A DNA stretch of 64,000 nucleotides from Achromobacter sp. Bel (GCF_012928505.1 NZ_JABBJN010000027.1:1-64000), one strand, 5' to 3'; positions 33,346-41,980 are shown, counted from the first letter of the stretch. The notes: generated by a model from the sequence alone, not told the origin. Program-made: numbers and translations.

Positions 33346-34015
33346 AGCTTCAACCGGGCTTGGTGCGTTGGTCGTCAATGAAATGCATCTGCTGTATGGC
33401 GCGAAGTTCGTGCAGCAGTGGGAAGGCTTGACGCCGCGTGAGTTGAAGGACTCGTGGAACCAGAAGCTGGCGGGTCTGAGCGAATCGCATGTCAGGCGCG
33501 GCCTGACCGCGTGTCTGACCCGCGAGTGGCCGCCAACCCTGCCGGAGTTTTTGAAGTTGTGCTGCCCGTGGTTGACGCCGGAGGTCGCTTATCACGAAGC
33601 CGTGCGTGGCGTGTCGGCCCGCCGCCGGGGCGAGATCGGAAACTGGTCGCATCCCGCCGTGTATTGGGCGGCGGTTGGCGTGAGCACCGTGGATTTGCTG
33701 AACAGCAATTACGGATCGATCAAAGCGCGCTGGGAAAGGACGCTGGCCGAAGAGTTGAGCAAAGGGGCGTGGCCCGACATTCCCGAGCCGCGCGCGGCGC
33801 TGCCTGCGCCTGGCCAGACATTGGCCTCGCGCGCTCAAGCCGAAGCGGCGTTAAAGAAGATGGGGGCGGGAAAGCTGCTGGAGCCGCGCAGCCGGTCGCA
33901 TCGCGAATGGATCGAGAAATGGGAAGCGCGCATCGCGCTGGGCGGATATCCAACCAAGGCCATCGCCGAGATGTTGACGCATGCCAAGTACAGCGCCAAT
34001 CCGGAGCGCACATGA
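33332..34015 (+). CDS. phage replication protein P-like
   Basis: A 227-aa protein directly after the O-position gene. 'LYGAKFVQQWEGLTPRELKDSW' and 'RGLTACLTREWPPTLPEFLKLC' resemble the N-terminal region of lambda P-like helicase loaders; the C-terminal part is basic and helical. Identification rests on this wording and the O-P gene order, since lambda P proteins vary widely. It overlaps the upstream gene by 14 bases and the downstream gene by four, so this is one early operon. Confidence 0.6.
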   Translation: MQVAEASTGLGALVVNEMHLLYGAKFVQQWEGLTPRELKDSWNQKLAGLSESHVRRGLTACLTREWPPTLPEFLKLCCPWLTPEVAYHEAVRGVSARRRGEIGNWSHPAVYWAAVGVSTVDLLNSNYGSIKARWERTLAEELSKGAWPDIPEPRAALPAPGQTLASRAQAEAALKKMGAGKLLEPRSRSHREWIEKWEARIALGGYPTKAIAEMLTHAKYSANPERT

Positions 34016-34473
34016 GCAACAGAGCGGCGATAGGACGCCGCGCATGTGACGGTAACAACACAACAGGGACGGGGTCAGAAATGGAAGCAGGGTTGCCACG
34101 TTGGGTGGAAGACGAGATTCGAAATTGGGCGCGGTCGCAGTGGGAAGGGGATTGGCCTGGGCCTCGTCGTATGGAGCAAGAAGCGCCGGACCTGTGCGTG
34201 TTCCCACCGCAGCCTGGCCACGACGATGACGAGGAAACCGTGCAGATTCCGGTGAACCAAGAACGGGCGCGCCGAGTGGACGCGTTGTATGAAGCGCTGC
34301 CGCTCGTTGAACGACGGGTAGTGCAAGCGGAATATACGCGGCGCGCCGACTACGGCGACCTGCCCGCGCATTTGCGTCAGGACAAGGCGTGCCGCGTTAT
34401 CGGCATCACGCTGCCGTACTACAAGGTGGCGCTGGGCAGTTTCAAACAGCAGGTCTGGAGGGCGTTTAAATGA
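34012..34473 (+). CDS. Q-like late transcription regulator
   Basis: A 153-aa acidic protein whose C-terminal third, 'LPLVERRVVQAEYTRRADYG' followed by 'DKACRVIGITLPYYKVALGSFKQQVWRAFK' in pieces, looks like the sigma-region-4-type helix-turn-helix found in phage antitermination and late-activator proteins. It is the last but one gene before two intrinsic terminators that precede the tail genes, the position of Q in lambdoid phages. Function is inferred from this position and the HTH. ATGA overlaps at both ends couple it to its neighbours. Confidence 0.55.
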   Translation: MSNRAAIGRRACDGNNTTGTGSEMEAGLPRWVEDEIRNWARSQWEGDWPGPRRMEQEAPDLCVFPPQPGHDDDEETVQIPVNQERARRVDALYEALPLVERRVVQAEYTRRADYGDLPAHLRQDKACRVIGITLPYYKVALGSFKQQVWRAFK

Positions 34474-34751
34474 AGTACGCGCACGAGGTCATTGATCTGC
34501 TGGCCGCGTATCCGGGACGGGAATTCAGAATGGCGGAGATCCTGCGCCATGTCAGCCGCGGCATTCCTCTGGCGCCTGCGTCGCAAGAGGCCATGCGCCG
34601 AGGCGCCCGCCGTGTGCTGGATCATTTGCTGGATGCGGGCCACGTGCAGCGCTGCGGCGGTAATACAAAGTCTGCTACGTACGCGTGGTCGGAATTGGGA
34701 CACGCACTTCAGAAAAACACGCGCCATTTGGGACCGGATTTGAGACAATAG
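34470..34751 (+). CDS. small winged-helix-like phage protein
   Basis: A 93-aa protein. 'HEVIDLLAAYPGREFRMAEILRHV' and 'MRRGARRVLDHLLDAGHVQRCGG' have the pattern of a winged helix: two helices, a recognition helix, then a short beta wing 'GNTKSATYAW'. I know no named family. It overlaps the Q-like gene by four bases and is followed by a terminator, so it may assist late regulation. Confidence 0.6.
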   Translation: MKYAHEVIDLLAAYPGREFRMAEILRHVSRGIPLAPASQEAMRRGARRVLDHLLDAGHVQRCGGNTKSATYAWSELGHALQKNTRHLGPDLRQ

Positions 34752-34780
34752 CCGCGGGGCATTGCGCCCACACGAAATGC

Positions 34781-34820
34781 AGCCCGCCAACCTCCACGGT
34801 TCGCGGGCTTTGTTTTTTCC
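34781..34820 (+). terminator. intrinsic terminator before the tail genes
   Basis: AGCCCGC (34781-34787) and GCGGGCT (34803-34809) with a 15-base loop, then TTGTTTTTT. It separates the early genes from the first tail gene (start 34841), which is what antitermination control would need. Confidence 0.7.
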
Positions 34821-34840
34821 GATCCATCACCGAGGCCGCC

Positions 34841-35365
34841 ATGACGCCCGAGAACGCAATTCTGACGCTGGTGACGGCCGCCGCGGGCGGTGTTCCCGTC
34901 ATCCCTTTCGCCCAGGTGGAACCCGGCGCCTTGCCGCCCTACATCGCGATGGCAGTGCGGTGGGTCGAGGCGGGTCCCGCCGAAGAAGGCTTGGTCGACG
35001 ATAACGGCAACCAGCCCGTTCATGATCACCGCGATGCCACCGTCGAACTGCGCAGTGTCGGCGCGGCCGCTTACGACGTGCTGGACAAGATTGGCTTGAC
35101 CTTGCGCCACCCCGTCTACGAAGAACGGGCCGAAGCCTTGGCCCTGGCATTGTTCGACGCCGGCCACCTGCAGCTTGTGCCGCGCGAAAGTGCCGGCGCC
35201 GCCAGCGAGCGGCTGGGCGTGCGCGAGCTAGGCATCCGCTATGCGCAGACCTATGTCGATTTCGTGGGCGTCATCGAAACGGTGACCGGCACCATCACCA
35301 CGACTGGAGGGCTTCTGCCTTCCCTGCAAACCCCTTTCTCCGCGGAGATCGTGACGGCGCCGTAG
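34841..35365 (+). CDS. phage neck/tail terminator protein (LIC_12616-like)
   Basis: A 174-aa protein resembling the LIC_12616 / gp12-like neck terminator family. It starts with a helix, then 'GVPVIPFAQVEPGALPPYIAMAVR'-type sequence in two parts, a central 'RDATVELRSVGAAAYDVLDKI' and a strand-rich end. In contractile phages it caps the tail tube, where the head would attach. In this cluster it is the first structural gene, and no head or joining genes precede it. ATG follows an unremarkable upstream region; a longer in-frame opening reaches 34685. Confidence 0.7.
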   Translation: MTPENAILTLVTAAAGGVPVIPFAQVEPGALPPYIAMAVRWVEAGPAEEGLVDDNGNQPVHDHRDATVELRSVGAAAYDVLDKIGLTLRHPVYEERAEALALALFDAGHLQLVPRESAGAASERLGVRELGIRYAQTYVDFVGVIETVTGTITTTGGLLPSLQTPFSAEIVTAP

Positions 35366-35392
35366 CGTCCCCGGTCTTCCTAACGCTGTGCT

Positions 35393-35418
35393 GCCGCCTT
35401 CGGGCGGCTTTTCTTTTT
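35393..35418 (+). terminator. UUCG-tetraloop intrinsic terminator inside the tail operon
   Basis: GCCGCC, TTCG loop, GGCGGC, then TTTTCTTTTT, between the tail terminator gene and the sheath gene. It is a textbook intrinsic terminator placed ten bases before the sheath start codon, so read-through or antitermination is needed for sheath expression. Confidence 0.8.
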
Positions 35419-35428
35419 GGAGCCGCAA

Positions 35429-36787
35429 ATGGCAAAAATCGACCGGATCGTCAATGTGGCGATCTCGCTGAACACCACGGCGGTCAAGGAGCAGAATTTC
35501 TCTGACATCCTGATCCTCGGCGCGCACGCGCTGGCCGTCAACCGCATCTTGGTAGTGACCGAGGCGGGCGAGTTGCTCGACATGGGCATTGCGCCGACCG
35601 ATCCCCTGTACGTCGCGGTACGCGATGCCTTCAAGCAGATCCCGACCGTCGCCCGCGTTTTCGTCGGACGCCGTCAGGTGGATGTCTCGCGCATGACGGT
35701 GACGCGCGCTACGGCGTCGGACTACGTGGTCACGCTGTCATGGCGCGACGCGAACGGCGCGGTGCAACGTGCCGACGTGTCTGCCACGGGCGTGGCCAAC
35801 AGCACGCCGCAGACGATCGCCACCGCTCTGGCCACGGCTATCGGCCAGACCGATGCGCCGGTAACCGCGACGGCCGTCGGTGCTGAAGTGTCGGTCACCG
35901 CCAAGCAAGCGGGGCAAGCCGTCGCCATCGCGGTCAAGGGCAACCTGCAGTTGTCGGCGCCCGAGAGCACCGAGACCCCGTCCGCCGCGCTGAACGCCTG
36001 CCTGCGTGAGAACGGTGATTGGTATGGCGTGGCCCTGGCCAGTCGCCTTGAAGCCGACGTGTTGGACGCCGCCGAATGGGTCGAATCCAACGAGCGCCTG
36101 TTCGGCGTGTCCAGCGACCAGGCCGGCATCATCGATGCCGCCGTCTCCAGCGATATCGCTTCGAAGTGCCAGCAGAAGCAGTACTTCCGCACGCACGTCT
36201 GGTACCACGGCCAAGCACGCGGCGAGGCGCTGGAAGCTGCTGTCAGCGCAAACCGGTTCACGTTCTATCCGGGCGGCGAGACTTGGGCGAACACGCGGCT
36301 TGCGGGCGTCACCTACGACAACCTGAGCGAATCTCAGGCCCTGGCCGCTCACGCGAAAAACGCGAACACGTTCGAGCAGATGCGCAACTTCGCGGTCACC
36401 CAGAACGGCAAGGTTGCCGCGGGCGAATGGATCGATGTGATTCGCGGCCGCGATTGGTTGGCCGAGCAGGTAAAGATCAATGTGGCTTCGCAGCTGATCA
36501 ACGCGAACGGCAAAGTGCCCTACACCGACGTGGGTATCCAGATCCTGGTCAACGGCATTCGTCGGGCGCTGCTGCTGGGCCAAAACCGTGGGCTGGTGGC
36601 GCCGGACGAGATCGATGACGCGGGCCGCAAGATTCCCGGCTTCGTGATCAACGTGCCGCGTGCCGCGAGCGTTTCCTCGAACGACAAGGCCAACCGCATC
36701 CTGCGCGATCTGACGTTCAGTGCTCGCCTGGCAGGCGCCATCCATGTTGCCGAAATCAAAGGCAATCTCACCTATCAACAACTGTAA
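35429..36787 (+). CDS. contractile tail sheath protein (DUF3383)
   Basis: A 452-aa protein of the DUF3383 family. It starts 'IDRIVNVAISLNTTAVKEQNFSDI' (two parts), a central 'DWYGVALASRLEADVLDAAEWVES' segment follows, and the end 'SARLAGAIHVAEIKGNLTYQQL' is typical. DUF3383 proteins are the sheath in a class of contractile tails; contraction drives the inner tube through the target envelope. The tube gene follows 13 bases later. GGAG lies nine bases before the ATG. Confidence 0.85.
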   Translation: MAKIDRIVNVAISLNTTAVKEQNFSDILILGAHALAVNRILVVTEAGELLDMGIAPTDPLYVAVRDAFKQIPTVARVFVGRRQVDVSRMTVTRATASDYVVTLSWRDANGAVQRADVSATGVANSTPQTIATALATAIGQTDAPVTATAVGAEVSVTAKQAGQAVAIAVKGNLQLSAPESTETPSAALNACLRENGDWYGVALASRLEADVLDAAEWVESNERLFGVSSDQAGIIDAAVSSDIASKCQQKQYFRTHVWYHGQARGEALEAAVSANRFTFYPGGETWANTRLAGVTYDNLSESQALAAHAKNANTFEQMRNFAVTQNGKVAAGEWIDVIRGRDWLAEQVKINVASQLINANGKVPYTDVGIQILVNGIRRALLLGQNRGLVAPDEIDDAGRKIPGFVINVPRAASVSSNDKANRILRDLTFSARLAGAIHVAEIKGNLTYQQL

Positions 36788-36800
36788 TCGGGGCTTATCC

Positions 36801-37229
36801 ATGTCTGTCAAAACCTATGCACCCAATCAGGTAAAGATCGTGATGGGCGCCTTGCCCATCTCCGGCCTGGCCGAAGACACCTTTGTCACAGTGGCTGAAA
36901 TCGGCGAAGGTATCGCCTCCGTCGTCGGCGTCGACGGCGAGGTGGCGCGATCGATGTCGCGCGATTCACGCCTGCGCATCACGTTGACGCTGATGCAAAC
37001 CAGCGCCAGCAACGCTGCGCTGACCGCGCTGCACCAAGCCGACCGCGCCACCGACGGCAACGGCGCCGTGCCGATTTCCGTGACGGACTTGCGCGGCACG
37101 TCGCTGCACGCTTCGGACTCGGCGTGGATCGTCAAGACGCCGGATGCTGGCTACGGCGCCAAGGTCGGCACCCGCGAATGGTCGATCGAAACCGGTCCTG
37201 CCATCAACGTCATCGGGGGCAACACTTGA
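36801..37229 (+). CDS. tail tube protein (DUF3277)
   Basis: A 142-aa protein of the DUF3277 family. It has 'VKIVMGALPISGLAEDTFVTV' near the N-terminus and 'LRITLTLMQTSASNAAL' in the middle, a beta-rich pattern expected of the hexameric tube. The sheath followed by tube order is conserved in contractile tails. Its stop overlaps the next ATG by one base. Confidence 0.8.
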   Translation: MSVKTYAPNQVKIVMGALPISGLAEDTFVTVAEIGEGIASVVGVDGEVARSMSRDSRLRITLTLMQTSASNAALTALHQADRATDGNGAVPISVTDLRGTSLHASDSAWIVKTPDAGYGAKVGTREWSIETGPAINVIGGNT

Positions 37230-37714
37230 TGAGCGCCGTCAAGGAAGTGGTCATTGGCGCCACGGTCTTCCGGATCTCCCGGTTTGATCCGTTCCGCCAA
37301 CTGAAGCTGCTGGGTGACCTGCAAAAGGAGGTGCTGCCGGCGGCGGGGTCGATGTTGACCGCCGTGTTCGGCGGCGATGGCGTCGCACAGGAGCGGGACG
37401 AAAAGGCGATGCTGCATGCGTTTCGCGAACTGTCGGCCAAGCTGGGGGGCGACGCCCTGGCCAACTGGGCTGAACGTCTGATCGACGCGGAACTCGTCAG
37501 CTTCGAGCTGGCCGGCCGTGAACCGCAGAAACTGACGCCGGCGCATCGCGGCCTGGCGTTCGCCGACTATGCGGAAATCCTGGAGCTTTTGTTCCACATT
37601 CTCGAGCACAACTTCGCCGGCCCTTTGGTGCGCTGGGCCGGCCGCTTTGGTCCGGCCCGCGCGAAGCTGGCGAGCCTGTCGGGCGGTTTGACGCAGGCTT
37701 CGAACGAGAGTTGA
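37229..37714 (+). CDS. phage tail assembly chaperone
   Basis: A 161-aa protein between the tube and tape-measure genes, the fixed place of tail assembly chaperones (lambda gpG). It starts 'VKEVVIGATVFRISRFDPFRQLKLL' in two parts, and a helical C-terminal half contains 'LEHNFAGPLVRWAGRFGPA'. Chaperones coat the tape measure during tube polymerisation. A second frame carrying a coherent extension overlaps its end (next entry), as in phages that make a G-GT fusion by frameshifting. Confidence 0.75.
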   Translation: MSAVKEVVIGATVFRISRFDPFRQLKLLGDLQKEVLPAAGSMLTAVFGGDGVAQERDEKAMLHAFRELSAKLGGDALANWAERLIDAELVSFELAGREPQKLTPAHRGLAFADYAEILELLFHILEHNFAGPLVRWAGRFGPARAKLASLSGGLTQASNES

Positions 37715-37860
37715 TCATCTGGCGGCCCGTCCTGGCCCGCCACGTCAGTCTGGACGCCGTAAAACGCGGCGATGTCGATCTTCTGGACATCCTGAAGCTG
37801 AATGCGCTGATGGATGCCCAGGAGGCGGCAAAGACTGCGGCAGAACGAAAGGCGAGGTAA
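37711..37860 (+). CDS. tail chaperone extension (DUF6889-like), possibly expressed by -1 frameshift
   Basis: A 49-codon frame from TTG at 37711: 'LIIWRPVLARHVSLDAVKRG' then 'DVDLLDILKLNALMDAQEAA'. This is a coherent helical protein like the DUF6889 family found before tape measures. The same frame stays open upstream through 'GRFDAGFERE', so it could be read as a C-terminal extension of the chaperone after a -1 frameshift near 37680-37710. I see no classic slippery heptamer, so independent TTG initiation is the alternative. It ends two bases before the tape-measure ATG. Confidence 0.65.
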   Translation: MIIWRPVLARHVSLDAVKRGDVDLLDILKLNALMDAQEAAKTAAERKAR

Positions 37861-37862
37861 CG

Positions 37863-40100
37863 ATGACCGTTGTACGAGAACTGGTGACGCTGTTGCGGTA
37901 TCAGGCGGACGATTCCGGGCTGAAGCCATACTGGCAGGCGTTCGAAGGCATGCTGGCCGCCATGACGCGTGCCAGTGTTCGGGCCAGTGCGGCCATGCGC
38001 GGGGCATTTTCGGGCGTGCTTGCGCACGTGCCCAACGTGCCAGAAGCCGTGAATGACCTGGCGCCGCTGCCACGCCAGGGGATGCCGGCGGCGCGACAGC
38101 GGGCCCCGTTGCTGGGCGGTCTGCGTGGGGTCGTCCAGCTGTCGCTTGGCGATGCGCCGATCAAACGGATCTTGAGCGACATCGACGCTTGGGCGCAGAC
38201 GCAACTGCGGTTGCGGCAAGTGGCGGGAGGCGACGCGCAGTACGCGCAAGCCGACCGTAAGATCGCGCAGGTTTCCCGGTCAAGCCGGACGCCGTATGCA
38301 CAGAATGTCGACACGTATGCCCGCACGCAGCAGGTGCTGGAAGATCAGGGAAGGTCCACGCAACATGCGGCCAGCGTCACCGAGGCCCTGGCATTGAGCA
38401 TGACCCTATCAGGCACCCCGGCGCAGGATCACGGCGGCGTCGTTGCCTCGCTGCTGAAGATGATCGAGCAGAACAGGCTTGGTCTGGACGAATACAACAC
38501 CTTGCCTCGGCGCATGCAGGATGCCCTGGCCGCCGGGTTGGGTGTCAATCGCAGTGAGCTGCGCGAGCAAGTGCAGGGCGGCCATGTCACGGCTGACCGC
38601 GCATTGCCCGCGCTGCAATCGCAGTTGCCCAGGATGCGCGCGGAAGCCGAGAGTGCGCCGGCATCGATCACGGGAGCGATGACGGTTTTCAACGACGCGA
38701 TGCAGCGCTATTTTGGCGAGACGCTACCCGGCGGACGCATTGCACTGCAGGCGGTGACGGGGGCTATCCAGTATCTGGCGGACAACATTGGCACTGTGGT
38801 CAAGCTGCTTGCGTTGGCGGGAGCGAGCATCGGCCTGGTGACCATGGGGAATTGGCTCCGGCAAGCCACGATTCTCTCGGGCGGGCTGATCCAGTCGTTG
38901 CTTGCGGCCACGCGGGCGGCGTTGGGGCTTGACACCGCCATGTCACTGCGCCGCGGCCCTGCGGGGGCGATGCAGATGTTGTCGTTATGGACGCGGTCGT
39001 TGGCGCCGATGCTGCGCATGGCCGCGGTGTTGACCACGATTTATCTGATTGGCGAGGACATCGCCAATTGGCTCGATGGCGGTGATTCGGTGTTGGGAGG
39101 CTGGATCGGGGGCGTGGAGCAGTGGCAGAAAGAGTTTGAGGCCGTGTCAACGGCGGTTGCCTATGTGAAGGGCTTGCTGGTCGGCGCGGGTCGGACGTTG
39201 GGGCCATGGATCACGCAGTTCGGAACCATCGCGGTAATGGCGTTCGGTTTGTGGCAGATCCTTTCTCCGGTCGGCAAGGTGATCCTATCGGTGGCGACAA
39301 CGGCGGTGCCGATGTTGGCGAACGCGTTGATGTATGTGGCGCAGAAAGTGATTCCCATGCTGTGGAACGCGTTCGCCATGACGCCCATTGGCCGGCTGAT
39401 TTCGGCGATCACCCTGCTTGCGCTGGCCTTGTGGCAGATCTGGGAAAACTGGGATGTGATCAAGGCGTACATGTCAGCGACCTGGGACGAGCTGATGGCG
39501 AAGGCGAACGATTCGTTCCTGGCGCCGGTGATGGAATACATCGCGGCTATCTGGGCGTTCTGGGAGGGGCTTGTCAAAGGCGTCGTCGCAGCCTTCACCG
39601 GTGATTGGGATGGCGCAATTGCGCACTGGCAGGGCGCATTCGAAGGCCTCTGGAGGTTTTTTTCCGGGATGGGTGGCCGGATGGTCGCCACGGTCAAAGA
39701 GATCGGCAACGCGATCGAGACCTGGGTGCTGGGCAAGCTCAAGGTCGCGAAAAGCTGGTTCCAGGACTTGTTGCCGGATTGGATGAAGTCCGACGAGAAC
39801 GCGTCTGTGATGGACACGCCGGCCGGCCGGGGGGACATGCCTCCGGCGTGGTCCGGCGTAATAGGCGGTCTGCCGATACCGTCAGTTTCGGCCGCCAGCG
39901 TGATCGGCGCCGGCCCGAATGCCGGACGTGCGTCGTTCATGTATCAAAACCGCAATGACATCGTCGTCAACGTGACGGGCGCAGACCCCCAGGTGGCTCG
40001 CGGTGCGGTGCTGCAGGGTGTGTACGAAGGTTCGCAACGCGGCACCGACGTCTTCGTTCAGAAATTTGACGCGATGCCGACCGTCGAGGCCAACAGCTAG
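37863..40100 (+). CDS. tail tape measure protein
   Basis: A 745-aa protein. The N-terminal part has the tape-measure motifs 'SRTPYAQNVDTYARTQQVLEDQG' (two parts) and 'LGLDEYNTLPRRMQDALAAGLGV'. The middle (about 300-560) has several long hydrophobic helices, and 'WENWDVIKAYMSATWDELMAK' and 'WEGLVKGVVAAFTGDWDGAI' are typical repeats. It sets tail length and may be ejected through the tube. At about 0.15 nm per residue, the usual rule, a tail near 110 nm is expected. Confidence 0.9.
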   Translation: MTVVRELVTLLRYQADDSGLKPYWQAFEGMLAAMTRASVRASAAMRGAFSGVLAHVPNVPEAVNDLAPLPRQGMPAARQRAPLLGGLRGVVQLSLGDAPIKRILSDIDAWAQTQLRLRQVAGGDAQYAQADRKIAQVSRSSRTPYAQNVDTYARTQQVLEDQGRSTQHAASVTEALALSMTLSGTPAQDHGGVVASLLKMIEQNRLGLDEYNTLPRRMQDALAAGLGVNRSELREQVQGGHVTADRALPALQSQLPRMRAEAESAPASITGAMTVFNDAMQRYFGETLPGGRIALQAVTGAIQYLADNIGTVVKLLALAGASIGLVTMGNWLRQATILSGGLIQSLLAATRAALGLDTAMSLRRGPAGAMQMLSLWTRSLAPMLRMAAVLTTIYLIGEDIANWLDGGDSVLGGWIGGVEQWQKEFEAVSTAVAYVKGLLVGAGRTLGPWITQFGTIAVMAFGLWQILSPVGKVILSVATTAVPMLANALMYVAQKVIPMLWNAFAMTPIGRLISAITLLALALWQIWENWDVIKAYMSATWDELMAKANDSFLAPVMEYIAAIWAFWEGLVKGVVAAFTGDWDGAIAHWQGAFEGLWRFFSGMGGRMVATVKEIGNAIETWVLGKLKVAKSWFQDLLPDWMKSDENASVMDTPAGRGDMPPAWSGVIGGLPIPSVSAASVIGAGPNAGRASFMYQNRNDIVVNVTGADPQVARGAVLQGVYEGSQRGTDVFVQKFDAMPTVEANS

Positions 40101-40108
40101 GAGCAACG

Positions 40109-40753
40109 ATGAATTTTGTTTCCATGATCTTTGGGTGGAACGGCGGCAGCAGTATCGGCACGGTGGCGCTTGATGCGCTGTTGAGCGAGAAAACGACGCT
40201 TAACAGTCGGGCAACCTCATACGCGGTGGAAGACGGCCCGCCGGTGACGGACCACGTGGTGCAGGAGTCGGAACAGCTGACCTTGGACGGATGGGTGACG
40301 GCGGCCGACATCATGTTGCTGGGCGGCATAAGGCCGCGTGACGGCGGTTTGGGTGGGGCGCTGTCCGGCGCCGGTCGCTCGAAACTGATCAGCGCCAAGG
40401 ACGCGTTGCGCAAGATCCACGCCGACCGCCTGCCCGTCACCATCGCGACCGGCTTGGACGTCTATGTGGACTTTGTGATGGAAAGCTGCTCGATCGGGCG
40501 CAGCAATGGCGGTGGCGACCGGTTCGAGATTTCCGCAGGCTTCAAGCGGATCCGGAAAGTGACGCTTCGCCAGGCGGACATTCCTCCGGAAAAGACCTCC
40601 GGTAACGTCACCGGCAAAGCCGGAGCAACCCGGTCGAACGCCGGAAAGACGAATGGCCTGGCCGTCGATCCCAAGCGGCGCGGTGACGTCATGAACTCAC
40701 CAGGAGTCGTCATATGGTCCAAATCCCTATTCCGGATGCCAACGACAGCCTGA
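40109..40753 (+). CDS. Dit-like baseplate/tail protein
   Basis: A 214-aa protein right after the tape measure. 'YAVEDGPPVTDHVVQESEQLTLDG' (two parts) is the pattern of the Dit-like N-terminal beta domain in phage baseplate proteins that join the tube end to the hub. The C-terminal 60 residues are low-complexity and basic. It overlaps the next gene by 40 bases, and the next start has its own AGGAG. Confidence 0.65.
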   Translation: MNFVSMIFGWNGGSSIGTVALDALLSEKTTLNSRATSYAVEDGPPVTDHVVQESEQLTLDGWVTAADIMLLGGIRPRDGGLGGALSGAGRSKLISAKDALRKIHADRLPVTIATGLDVYVDFVMESCSIGRSNGGGDRFEISAGFKRIRKVTLRQADIPPEKTSGNVTGKAGATRSNAGKTNGLAVDPKRRGDVMNSPGVVIWSKSLFRMPTTA

Positions 40754-41046
40754 CCGAGGTCGAGCTGGATGGTGCAACCTATTTCTTGCGCCTGTCCTGG
40801 AACAGCGAAGCTGAGTTCTGGGCATTGTCGATAGAGAACGCCTACAACGAACTGATCGTGGCAGGCATCGCTGTCGTGCCGGGTTCGCCGTTGCTGGCGG
40901 CATACCGGCATCTGACGGTGCCTGCCGGCGAATTGGTCGCGCTGGCGCCGGACCGCCGCGACGTGATCAGTCGCGGTGCGCTGCCGTCGGGCGAAGTCGC
41001 CTTGATCTACGTTGACGCGCAGGAGGTGGCCGATGGCCAGGTTTGA
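40714..41046 (+). CDS. small baseplate-associated phage protein (DUF6983-like)
   Basis: A 110-aa beta-rich protein. 'LDGATYFLRLSWNSEAEFWALSI' spans two strands followed by 'AGIAVVPGSPLLAAYRHL', wording typical of the DUF6983 family found between Dit-like and hub genes. AGGAG lies seven bases before the ATG, although the start is inside the upstream gene. Role unknown; probably a small hub accessory. It overlaps the hub gene by 14 bases. Confidence 0.65.
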   Translation: MVQIPIPDANDSLTEVELDGATYFLRLSWNSEAEFWALSIENAYNELIVAGIAVVPGSPLLAAYRHLTVPAGELVALAPDRRDVISRGALPSGEVALIYVDAQEVADGQV

Positions 41047-41980
41047 CCGGGTCTATCGACTGCTGATTGGCAAGGGCGGCGGCCAGGGTCTGGAGATCGT
41101 TCCGCCCCTGCGCATCACGTTCGACATTGCCAAGCAGGCCAATGAAGAGCCGAACGACATCAAGATCACCCTCTACAACTTGGCGGCAGATACCCGCCGC
41201 GCGCTGGAAGAGCCCGGCTTGCGCTGTGTCCTGTATGCGGGCTACGCCGAAGAGGGTGGCCCTTTGCTGATGGCGTCGGGCAGCGTCGTGTTCGCCTACA
41301 CCCGGTTCGAACAGCCGGACGTGGTGACCGAACTGACCGTCAAGGACGGCTATGCCGAAGTGCGCGATACGGCGGTGTCCATTGGCCTGGGGCCCGGTGC
41401 GCAGGCCAGTGCCATCATCCGCGACATTGCGCGTCAGATGGGCCTGCCGCTCGTGATGGCCGAAGACGTACCCGACCGGCGCTGGGAGCAGGGATTCTCC
41501 TTTTACGGCGCGGCTCGCACGGCGCTGCATAAGGTGACGCAGGGAACCGGCCTGGAGTGGTCGATCCAGAACCAACAGTTGCAAGTCGTTCAACGGCTAG
41601 GTACCACGCGCCGGCAGGCGGTCGTGCTGGCCGTGGACACCGGCCTGTTGGGCCGTCCGGAGCGTACGCGCGAAGCGGCTACCGAGAAGGCGAAATCGAA
41701 GGGGCAGGCCCAAGGCGCCGTTGGGGGGCCGGACCCAGGCGTGGCGCCCGGCGCCCAGCCGGCCAGCGGCCGCCAGCAGCGCGATGGGTGGAAAGTGAAG
41801 TCGCTGTTGCTGCCGACGATCAGTCCTGGGGATCTGGTCAAGCTTGAGAGCCGGACGGTCGATGTGTTTCAACGTGTCGAGACCGTGAGCCATAAGGGGG
41901 ATAGCGAGGGCGGCGATTGGCAGACGGAATTGGGCCTGGTCGATCGCAGTGCGCCGCCCAAGAAGAAGGAACCGAAATGA
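41033..41980 (+). CDS. baseplate hub protein
   Basis: A 315-aa protein with a gp27/gp44-like hub layout. An N-terminal beta barrel, 'LRITFDIAKQANEEPNDIKI', is followed by 'LTVKDGYAEVRDTAV' and 'SFYGAARTALHKVTQGTGLEWS', the standard peptidoglycan-binding-like hub segment. A low-complexity linker (about 225-260) and a final strand region close it. The hub trimer connects tube and spike. It overlaps the spike gene by four bases. Confidence 0.72.
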   Translation: MARFDRVYRLLIGKGGGQGLEIVPPLRITFDIAKQANEEPNDIKITLYNLAADTRRALEEPGLRCVLYAGYAEEGGPLLMASGSVVFAYTRFEQPDVVTELTVKDGYAEVRDTAVSIGLGPGAQASAIIRDIARQMGLPLVMAEDVPDRRWEQGFSFYGAARTALHKVTQGTGLEWSIQNQQLQVVQRLGTTRRQAVVLAVDTGLLGRPERTREAATEKAKSKGQAQGAVGGPDPGVAPGAQPASGRQQRDGWKVKSLLLPTISPGDLVKLESRTVDVFQRVETVSHKGDSEGGDWQTELGLVDRSAPPKKKEPK

